DNA from: JBBTVO01 sp038063195
GTDB taxonomy: Bacteria > Patescibacteriota > Microgenomatia > Levybacterales > UBA12049
Reading direction: 5' to 3'
Assembly: GCA_038063195.1 (NCBI GenBank)
Contig: JBBTVO010000043.1
Location: forward strand, 1 to 6,302
DNA: 6,302 nucleotides
Shown here: piece after piece, positions 1 to 4,587 of the stretch
How the letters are laid out: each line of letters begins with the position of its first letter
How positions within the stretch are numbered: the stretch's first letter is position 1
Made by a program: the position numbers and the translations under genes
The notes under the pieces: generated by a model
What the model was told of the DNA's origin: nothing
Seen by the model: the letters and a program-made list of their open reading frames with translations, nothing else
Databases searched by the model: none

Positions 1-11
1 CCTGAAATATT

Positions 12-1220
12 ATGCCGGCATTACAGAGAAGTGAATTTTCACTCGCACTAAATCAGGTCGCCAACGAACGCGGCATTGATGTCACCGTGGTAATGGAAAC
101 AGTTCGCAATGCAATTCTTGCTGCGTATAAAAAAGATAACCCCGATATCGAAGTTGAAGAATACACAGCAAGTCTTGACCAGAATACGGGTGAGGCAAAG
201 ATTCTCAAGGATGAGAAAGATGTAACACCTCCGGGATTTGGGAGAATTGCGGCACAGACCGCAAAGCAAGTAATACTTCAGAAGATACGAGAGAAGGAAA
301 AAGAAGCAATATTCTCCGATTACAAAATGCGGATGCACACTATAGTAAATGGAATGGTTTTGAGATTTGCAGGGCCAAATGTGATTGTGGATGTCGGGAA
401 GACCGAAGCCATAATGCCTCCGCAAGAGCAAATTCAGGCTGAGCGATATCATCTCAATCAAAGACTTGCAGTTTATCTCGTCGAAATTACAGAAGGACTC
501 AAAGGCGAAGAGCTAATAGTTTCAAGATCAAGCAATGGTTTGCTCGAAGGGTTGTTCAAAAGAGAAGTTCCAGAAGTTGCGCAAGGAAGTGTAGAAATAA
601 AATTGATTGCCAGAGAAGCAGGCTCAAGAAGTAAGATCGCAGTTTACTCAGGCCAATCAGGAATTGATCCTGTCGGAAGCTGTGTTGGGCAAAAGGGAGT
701 GAGAGTACAGGCAATAATTCAGGAATTTGGCGGACTTGAAAAGATAGATATTATTCAATGGCAGGAAAATCCTAAGGATTTCATAGCTCAGGCTTTGTCT
801 CCTGCAAAAAACGTAAGAGCGGAGCTATCTGAAGAGGAAAAAACAGCACATGTTTTTGTGCCAGTTGAAGAATTATCACTTGCAATAGGACGCGACGGAC
901 AAAACGTACGGCTTGCTTCAAAGCTCACAGGATATAGGATTGAGATTGAAGGCGAAGAAGTTAAAGGAGAAGAGAAGAAGGTCGCTTCTGACTTGCCCGT
1001 CTCAGGTGACGCTCAGGCCGGAGATTCGAAAACTGAAGATCAAACTAAGCCTTCACTAAACGGAAATCAATCAACGGAAGAAGTTTCAAAATCAAAGACG
1101 GAAGAGGGATTGATTCCCGATTCACCTGATGCCGAGCAAGTCTCCGCTCCCTCGCAAGATAAAGAAAAAGAAGATAAAAAAGACAAGAAAGAAGTTCCCG
1201 CAGATGAACCAAAATCCTAA
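12..1220 (+). CDS. nusA: Transcription termination/antitermination factor NusA, short form
   Basis: NusA binds RNA polymerase and nascent RNA and modulates pausing, termination and antitermination. The 402-residue product shows the family order: N-terminal polymerase-binding domain (about 1-105, with the conserved FGRIAAQTAKQVI stretch at 76-88), S1 domain (about 107-175), KH1 (GQKG loop at 226-229, after IDPVGSCV) and KH2 (GRDG loop at 293-296, then QNVRLAS). Residues from about 315 onward are a Lys/Glu/Ser-rich, probably disordered tail, and the acidic repeat domains of E. coli NusA are absent. The segment between NTGE (58-61) and FGRIAAQ is about 32 residues shorter than in E. coli, so the N-terminal head is reduced. 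The ATG at 12 is the first possible start, because an in-frame TGA lies at 3-5. No Shine-Dalgarno is visible in the 11 bases available. infB follows after 59 bases. The family call is secure. Confidence 0.97.
   Translation: MPALQRSEFSLALNQVANERGIDVTVVMETVRNAILAAYKKDNPDIEVEEYTASLDQNTGEAKILKDEKDVTPPGFGRIAAQTAKQVILQKIREKEKEAIFSDYKMRMHTIVNGMVLRFAGPNVIVDVGKTEAIMPPQEQIQAERYHLNQRLAVYLVEITEGLKGEELIVSRSSNGLLEGLFKREVPEVAQGSVEIKLIAREAGSRSKIAVYSGQSGIDPVGSCVGQKGVRVQAIIQEFGGLEKIDIIQWQENPKDFIAQALSPAKNVRAELSEEEKTAHVFVPVEELSLAIGRDGQNVRLASKLTGYRIEIEGEEVKGEEKKVASDLPVSGDAQAGDSKTEDQTKPSLNGNQSTEEVSKSKTEEGLIPDSPDAEQVSAPSQDKEKEDKKDKKEVPADEPKS
1004..1019 (-). repeat. GC-rich repeat-like segment in the NusA tail
   Basis: Read on the minus strand this is GGCCTGAGCGTCACCT. 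It lies in a locally GC-rich patch (about 991-1025) within the AT-rich sequence coding for the disordered NusA tail. It resembles GGCCTGCTGCTCGTCACCT on the plus strand of infB at 2109-2127: the same GGCCTG and CGTCACCT blocks, with a spacing that differs by three bases. CGTC/GACG arms at 999-1002 and 1008-1011 give only a weak hairpin. Assignment to a dispersed palindromic family is an inference from this similarity, and the match is short. Confidence 0.3.
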
Positions 1221-1258
1221 AAGTCTATGAAAGTTTTTGATTATAGATTGGGAACAGT

Positions 1259-1278
1259 AAATATTAAAAGAAATATTT
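1259..1278 (+). other. AT-only inverted repeat just before the infB start
   Basis: AAATATT (1259-1265) and AATATTT (1272-1278) form a 7-bp all-AT inverted repeat around a 6-base loop, ending one base before the infB ATG. No Shine-Dalgarno occurs in the nusA-infB spacer (1221-1279). With only A-T pairs the stem would be weak in RNA. It may be chance in AT-rich DNA or a minor modulator of infB initiation. No terminator is visible here, which fits cotranscription of nusA and infB. Confidence 0.3.
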
Positions 1279-1279
1279 T

Positions 1280-2827
1280 ATGGAAAAGAAATCAAAAAAA
1301 TCAAATGCAATCTCCATTTTCCCACCTGTCGTAACGGTTTTGGGCCACGTTGACCACGGCAAGACCACACTCCTTGATGCTATAAGAAAAACAAACATTG
1401 CAGAGGCAGAGCACGGAGGGATTACTCAGAAAATCGGAGCTTCTAAGATCGAATTTCCCCATGAAGGCAAAACGAAAGCTATAACTTTTATCGATACTCC
1501 CGGCCATGAAGCGTTCACCTTAATGCGCGAGCGGGGAATTCAGGCCGCAGATATAGGATTATTAATTGTTTCTTCGGTTGATGGAGTAAAGCCCCAGACC
1601 AAAGAAAGTATAGAAATTCTTAAGGAAAGCAAAATTCCCTTTATCGTAGTTTTTACAAAGGCGGATTTACCTGAGAAAAATGTGGAAAAAGCAAAGGGAG
1701 AAGTGGTAAAAGAAGACATAAATCTCGAAGAATACGGGGGAGATGTGCCGGCAATTGAAGTTTCATCAAAGACGGGACACAACATAAAAGAACTTTTGAG
1801 TCTTACACTTTTGGTTTTTGAACTTCTGAGCGAGAAGAAAGCCGTAAGTTCGAAAGGAGAACTAAAGGGTGTAGTTATAGAATCAAGACAAGATCCCCAA
1901 AAAGGAGCACTTGCGACTGTGGTAATAAAAAACGGCACGCTTCTGCCAAGAGATGAAATATCATCAGATGAAATCGTAGGAAAGGTTAAAAGCCTTACCG
2001 ATTCAAACGGGAAAAGTTTGCAAAGTGCAACGGTAGGCGAAGCAGTTGAGATCATGGGATTTGAAAAAGCGCCAAAAGTAGGATCTGTTGTCTTGAGTAA
2101 GACCGCGGGGCCTGCTGCTCGTCACCTCGCCAGTGCTCAGTCAACATCCGTTGACCTGCGCGCTGTCAAGGCCTTCGACTCGCATCACCCGCTTAAAGAA
2201 GAAAGCGAAAATGGACAATCCTCATCGCCTATTGTCGCTAACCCATTTGATTTTCCGGATGCGCCTATTCTTTCTCTGATCCTTTGCGCAGATTCTCTAG
2301 GCTCTCTTGAAGCAATTATCAATGCAATTCCCAAAGAAATAAATATCGCCAAACAAAAAACCGGAGATATAACACCTGCCGATGTCCTTATGGCAAAGTC
2401 TCTGGGAGGAATAGTGGTAGGATTCAACATAAAAATAAAAACTGAAATTCAAAAACTTGCAAGAACAGAAAAAGTGCTGGTCAAAAATTACAATTTGATA
2501 TACGAATTAATTGATGAGATAAAAGATGTTTTGGAAGGAAAAACACTTGCTTTGCAAGAGGAAGTTTTGGGGATGGCAAAAGTTATCGCGGTCTTTCCGT
2601 ATGAAAAAACAAAAGTTATGGGCGTGCAAGTTATTGATGGAAGAGTAGCCAAAGGAGACAAAGTAAGATTGGTACGAAATGATGAGACTATTGGAGAGAC
2701 TACTATCTCCTCACTCAGACACGGCAAAAACCAAGTTTCAAAGGCTGAAAAAGGGAGCGAGGCAGGCGTGATAGTAGCCCCCTACCTTGACTTTACTATA
2801 GGAGATATGCTAATATCGCTAGGTTAA
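1280..2827 (+). CDS. infB: Translation initiation factor IF-2, minimal form
   Basis: IF-2 is the ribosome-dependent GTPase that places initiator fMet-tRNA on the 30S subunit and promotes subunit joining. The 515-residue product has almost no N-terminal extension: G1 GHVDHGKT is at 22-29. It continues with switch I GGITQKIGA (46-54), G3 DTPGH (72-76), G4 TKAD (126-129, where NKxD is usual) and G5 SSKTG (162-166). Domain II follows (about 195-272), then a variable linker (about 274-326), domain III (ILSLILCADSLGSLEAI, 330-346) and C-terminal beta-barrel C2 up to the stop. In C2, the position of the usual KRYK motif reads RHGK (480-483) and the usual ECG reads EAG (494-496), which departs from the fMet-tRNA-binding residues mapped in Geobacillus IF-2. 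The linker carries a GC-rich hairpin segment. The ATG at 1280 is fixed by an in-frame TAA at 1265-1267. The DHH-like gene starts 9 bases after the stop. Confidence 0.97.
   Translation: MEKKSKKSNAISIFPPVVTVLGHVDHGKTTLLDAIRKTNIAEAEHGGITQKIGASKIEFPHEGKTKAITFIDTPGHEAFTLMRERGIQAADIGLLIVSSVDGVKPQTKESIEILKESKIPFIVVFTKADLPEKNVEKAKGEVVKEDINLEEYGGDVPAIEVSSKTGHNIKELLSLTLLVFELLSEKKAVSSKGELKGVVIESRQDPQKGALATVVIKNGTLLPRDEISSDEIVGKVKSLTDSNGKSLQSATVGEAVEIMGFEKAPKVGSVVLSKTAGPAARHLASAQSTSVDLRAVKAFDSHHPLKEESENGQSSSPIVANPFDFPDAPILSLILCADSLGSLEAIINAIPKEINIAKQKTGDITPADVLMAKSLGGIVVGFNIKIKTEIQKLARTEKVLVKNYNLIYELIDEIKDVLEGKTLALQEEVLGMAKVIAVFPYEKTKVMGVQVIDGRVAKGDKVRLVRNDETIGETTISSLRHGKNQVSKAEKGSEAGVIVAPYLDFTIGDMLISLG
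2101..2190 (+). repeat. GC-rich hairpin-forming segment inside infB
   Basis: The first 60 bases contain 40 G or C, against an AT-rich background. Positions 2125-2171 fold into an imperfect hairpin. Its inner arms are GTCAAC (2140-2145) and GTTGAC (2150-2155) around an ATCC loop. The stem continues outward with one bulged C (2156) and three mismatches to about 2125/2171. GGCCTTCGACTCGC (2170-2183) adjoins it. The segment encodes residues about 274-304 of IF-2, the variable linker between domains II and III, and keeps the reading frame. This pattern fits a small palindromic repeat inserted in coding sequence, as known for Rickettsia palindromic elements. Insertion is inferred; the GC shift and dyad are seen directly. 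Confidence 0.5.
2787..2816 (+). promoter_or_regulatory. Candidate internal promoter for the DHH-like gene
   Basis: TTGACT (2787-2792) is separated by 18 bases from TAATAT (2811-2816), which is preceded by TGC as an extended -10. The rpsO promoter has the same TGC before its -10. Transcription would begin near 2823, about 14 bases before the DHH-like ATG. The sequence also encodes the conserved end of IF-2, so the match may be coincidental. Confidence 0.3.
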
Positions 2828-2836
2828 AAATAGAAT

Positions 2837-3979
2837 ATGGATAATAACGTTTCAGGACAGCTTAAAGACTTAATATCAAAGAACCAAAGCATCGGAATTG
2901 CTGTGGGAAAAAATCCAAGCATTGATGCGATGGCAGCTGCTTTATCACTTTTCCTTACTCTTAAAAGTGACGGAAAAAATGTAAATATTGTATGTCCCAC
3001 AGAGCCTCTCGTTGAACACTCAAGGCTAGTTGGAATTGATAGAGTCAAAAAGGATTTTGAACTGCAGGGAGGAGACATGACGGTATCATTCCCATATCAG
3101 GAGGGAGAAATTGAAAAAATTTCATATACTTTGGAAAACGGCTTGCTAAATATAATCGTAAAGGCTGGTCAGGACGGTTTAACTTTTAGTGAAAAAGACG
3201 TAATCTTCAAAAGATCAGAAGGATATCCGACACTCCTTTTTGTCATAGGTACGTCTAGGCTTTCGGACCTTGACAGAATTTATGATGCAGAGGGACTTAA
3301 AGATACTACAGTTGTAAATATTGATAATAAATCAGATAACCAGGGATATGGAGATATTTCAATTGTAACTCCCAATAGCTCTTCGATTTCTGAAAAAGTA
3401 GCCGATATTATGCTTTCTATGAATCTAAATATTGATATTGATATGGCGCAAAACTTGCTCACTGGAATTGAAAATGCAACAGAAAATTTCCAAAGCTCAA
3501 AGACCACTCCTCTTGCGTTTGAAATTACAGGAGAGCTTATCAGAAAAGGTGCGGTAAGAAGTGCCGGCAGTAATCTTCAAAACGAAATGCCTCAAGCAAT
3601 AAGAGATGATTTTGATGAATATGACGAGGAAAACTTATCTTCTGTATTCACTCAGCCGGCACCGTTTCCAAGACAGCCGCAACCCTTGACTCCCAGAATG
3701 AACAGACTGCCAAATGCAGGACAAAACCTGCAGAGACTTCAGAGTATGCAAAATAGACAGCAAGGACAACAGGGAGTGCAAGATTTATCTTCTGTTAGAC
3801 AGGATCTGTCTGCCGGCAGGCAAGATTTAACAAGTGAGAGAAAAGATACAAAAATAACGGAGCGGACAGATCCTTCGGTGGACTCCCTTCGACAAGATTC
3901 AGGGCAAGCAGGACAAGGCAAAAAACCGCCGGTTGACTGGCTCACGCCAAAAATCTACAAAGGCTCAACTAATATATAA
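2837..3979 (+). CDS. Degenerate DHH-family (NrnA-like) phosphoesterase homologue with disordered tail
   Basis: Residues about 10-235 follow the DHH domain of NrnA/RecJ-type phosphoesterases, but the metal-binding motifs are broken. Motif I (HxxPDGD in NrnA) reads GKNPSID (24-30), losing the His and the first Asp. The motif II Asp is Gly138. DHH itself is DNK (163-165), followed by SDNQGYGDI, which matches the family context. The motif IV region TGIxxDTGxF reads TGIENATENF (209-218), with Ala214 for Asp. The DHHA1 domain with its GGGH motif is absent. Instead, residues about 250-380 are Pro/Gln/Arg-rich, with three 7-residue repeats starting QDL (315-335), and end in PPVDWLTPKIYKGSTNI. Hydrolase activity is therefore unlikely; a binding or scaffold role is possible. 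The position downstream of infB matches nrnA in the canonical operon. The ATG is fixed by an in-frame TAG at 2831-2833. No Shine-Dalgarno is seen. Fold assignment is fairly sure, function unknown. Confidence 0.82.
   Translation: MDNNVSGQLKDLISKNQSIGIAVGKNPSIDAMAAALSLFLTLKSDGKNVNIVCPTEPLVEHSRLVGIDRVKKDFELQGGDMTVSFPYQEGEIEKISYTLENGLLNIIVKAGQDGLTFSEKDVIFKRSEGYPTLLFVIGTSRLSDLDRIYDAEGLKDTTVVNIDNKSDNQGYGDISIVTPNSSSISEKVADIMLSMNLNIDIDMAQNLLTGIENATENFQSSKTTPLAFEITGELIRKGAVRSAGSNLQNEMPQAIRDDFDEYDEENLSSVFTQPAPFPRQPQPLTPRMNRLPNAGQNLQRLQSMQNRQQGQQGVQDLSSVRQDLSAGRQDLTSERKDTKITERTDPSVDSLRQDSGQAGQGKKPPVDWLTPKIYKGSTNI
3779..3841 (+). repeat. Three 21-bp tandem repeats in the tail of the DHH-like gene
   Basis: Three in-frame 21-base units (3779-3799, 3800-3820, 3821-3841) encode QDLSSVR, QDLSAGR and QDLTSER, followed by a partial KD. 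The third base of codons differs freely between units (caa/cag, tta/ctg), so the repeat is conserved better in protein than in DNA. The middle unit contains the perfect 10-bp palindrome CTGCCGGCAG (3810-3819). The peptide lies in a Gln/Arg-rich segment that is probably disordered or forms a short charged helix. Confidence 0.7.
3885..3904 (+). repeat. Palindromic-repeat-like motif in the DHH-like tail
   Basis: The segment reads CCCTTCGACAAGATTCAGGG, with CCCT/AGGG arms. It is very close to CCCTTCGACAAGCTCAGGG, a palindromic motif that I recall as widespread in environmental bacterial genomes; that recollection could not be verified here. It is translated in frame as part of SLRQDSGQ in the disordered tail. 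It shares the CCTTCGAC core with infB 2172-2179. Membership of a dispersed family is inferred. Confidence 0.45.
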
Positions 3980-4017
3980 CAAACAACAGCTAACGACTAA
4001 CAAATAACAATTAATTC
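3977..4017 (+). repeat. Heptanucleotide tandem repeat before the 63-codon gene
   Basis: The spacer divides into 7-base units: TAACAAA, CAACAGC, TAACGAC, TAACAAA, TAACAAT, then TAATTC running into the ATG. The first unit contains the TAA stop of the DHH-like gene. The last contains the TAA that closes the frame ahead of the next start. Because 7 is not a multiple of 3, the TAA triplets fall in all three frames. No Shine-Dalgarno, terminator or hairpin is present. Confidence 0.6.
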
Positions 4018-4209
4018 ATGGGAGAAAAAATTAAAATAAATTGGTTTAGGCAGATGCTTCCAAGTTCAAGGCTTGGTCCAGACGAAGAGACTAGATTAGA
4101 AAACAAAAGAAGGATAGAAAGTCTAATAATCCAAAGGGGAGGAAATCCATTTTCTGAAGATGTAATCTATGATCCTCGAGAAAAACCAGTTCGTCGCAAA
4201 AAAAAATAA
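4018..4209 (+). CDS. Small basic protein of unknown function
   Basis: This 63-residue product is not recognised as any named family. It is basic, with 16 Lys/Arg against 10 Asp/Glu. It starts MGEKIKINWFRQMLP, has a charged, probably helical middle (about 21-40, DEETRLENKRRIESLIIQR), a GGNPFSED turn, and ends in an RRKKK tail. There is no signal peptide or membrane segment. The composition would suit an RNA- or ribosome-associated protein, which is inference only. The ATG is fixed by an in-frame TAA at 4012-4014. No Shine-Dalgarno precedes it; the leader is a heptamer repeat. It sits between the DHH-like gene and the rpsO promoter, where truB/ribF lie in the canonical order, but resembles neither. 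The +-strand placement and coherent protein composition favour a real gene. Confidence 0.68.
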   Translation: MGEKIKINWFRQMLPSSRLGPDEETRLENKRRIESLIIQRGGNPFSEDVIYDPREKPVRRKKK

Positions 4210-4223
4210 CTTCAACTAACTCC

Positions 4224-4252
4224 TTGTTTAATGAACTTGGAATTGCTATAAT
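4224..4252 (+). promoter_or_regulatory. Extended -10 promoter for rpsO-pnp
   Basis: A perfect -10 TATAAT (4247-4252) is preceded by TGC (extended -10). A weak -35, TTGTTT (4224-4229), lies 17 bases upstream. Transcription should start near 4259, giving a leader of about 53 bases before the rpsO ATG. This is the best promoter in the window and lies in the only spacer longer than 60 bases (4210-4311), immediately after the 63-codon gene. Confidence 0.75.
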
Positions 4253-4263
4253 ACACTATTAAG

Positions 4264-4305
4264 AAAACTAATAACTTAATAACTAGTAATTAAGAACTAA
4301 TAACT
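4264..4305 (+). repeat. Heptanucleotide repeat in the rpsO leader
   Basis: AACT/AATT cores begin at 4266, 4273, 4281, 4288, 4295 and 4302: a 7-base period with one 8-base step. The 11-mer AACTAATAACT occurs exactly at 4266-4276 and 4295-4305. The units resemble those before the 63-codon gene. The leader is nearly G-free and has no Shine-Dalgarno for rpsO. Confidence 0.55.
4275..4294 (+). promoter_or_regulatory. 20-nt dyad in the rpsO leader, possible operator
   Basis: CTTAATAACTAGTAATTAAG is a palindrome with one mismatched pair (A4281/A4288). It is centred about 26 bases after the predicted transcription start and flanked by the two exact AACTAATAACT copies. It could bind a dimeric regulator, or fold in RNA as a 6-bp stem. 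Alternatively it is a by-product of the AT-rich heptamer repeat. No regulator is identified. Confidence 0.3.
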
Positions 4306-4311
4306 AAATTT

Positions 4312-4581
4312 ATGCCGCTTTCATCATTACAAAAACAGGATATTATCAAGAAATTTCAGACAGTAGCAGGAGACACAGGAAGTCCTGAAGTACAAATCGC
4401 ACTTCTTTCAAATAGAGTTGAAAAACTTACGGACCATCTCAAAATGCATATTCACGATACTCATTCGAGACGCGGATTACTTTCTATGATTGCAAAAAGA
4501 AGAAGGCTTGTTAATTTTCTGAAGGGTGTCGATGTGAAACGCCACTCCGCAATAATTAAAGTCATCGGCGTTAAGGAATAA
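4312..4581 (+). CDS. rpsO: Small-subunit ribosomal protein uS15
   Basis: uS15 is a primary binder of 16S rRNA (helices 20-22) that helps form the central platform of the 30S subunit and contacts the 50S subunit in an intersubunit bridge. The 89-residue length is standard. The signature residues are present: DTGSPEVQ (21-28), then His42, Asp49 and HSRRGL (51-56), followed by the basic KRRRL (62-66) helix. The C-terminus ends VIGVKE, where LGLR-type endings are common. The ATG at 4312 is the only ATG after the in-frame TAA at 4291-4293. It has its own promoter upstream and no Shine-Dalgarno. pnp follows after 6 bases, as in many bacteria. In E. coli, uS15 represses its own mRNA through a pseudoknot; no comparable GC-containing structure is visible in this leader. 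Confidence 0.98.
   Translation: MPLSSLQKQDIIKKFQTVAGDTGSPEVQIALLSNRVEKLTDHLKMHIHDTHSRRGLLSMIAKRRRLVNFLKGVDVKRHSAIIKVIGVKE
4573..4577 (+). promoter_or_regulatory. Shine-Dalgarno-like site for pnp
   Basis: AAGGA lies within the last codons of rpsO, 10 bases before the pnp ATG. It is the only purine-rich site at a usable distance from any start in this window. With the 6-base gap it suggests that pnp is translated by reinitiation or coupling after rpsO. Confidence 0.5.
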
Positions 4582-4587
4582 TATTAA

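Noticed and set aside
3..5. TGA before nusA as a possible reassigned codon (Gly or Trp), which would extend nusA upstream
   Set aside because: The ATG at 12 already gives a normal NusA N-terminus, and no in-frame TGA interrupts any conserved domain here. There is no evidence for recoding.
1237..1265. TTGATT and AATATT as a promoter before infB
   Set aside because: The -10 match is poor and would place the transcription start at or beside the start codon. Cotranscription with nusA is simpler.
1540..2055. Long antisense open frame opposite infB, and similar ones opposite nusA, the DHH-like gene and pnp
   Set aside because: They mirror strongly conserved sense genes, have Ser/Phe/Leu-biased compositions typical of complement frames, and match no family I recognise.
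2101..2190. tRNA or other structured RNA gene within infB
   Set aside because: The hairpin is single, with no cloverleaf, T-loop or anticodon arm, and the segment is translated in frame.
3933..3961. TTGACT with TACAAA 17 bases later, as a promoter for the 63-codon gene
   Set aside because: It lies in the coding sequence for the DWLTPKIYK peptide, the -10 is weak and no extended -10 is present.
4018..4209. Remnant of rbfA, ylxR or truB
   Set aside because: None of the motifs I know for these families can be aligned, and the length and composition do not fit.
4210..4246. Intrinsic terminator after the 63-codon gene
   Set aside because: There is no GC-rich stem followed by a T run; only short AT-rich partial dyads are present.
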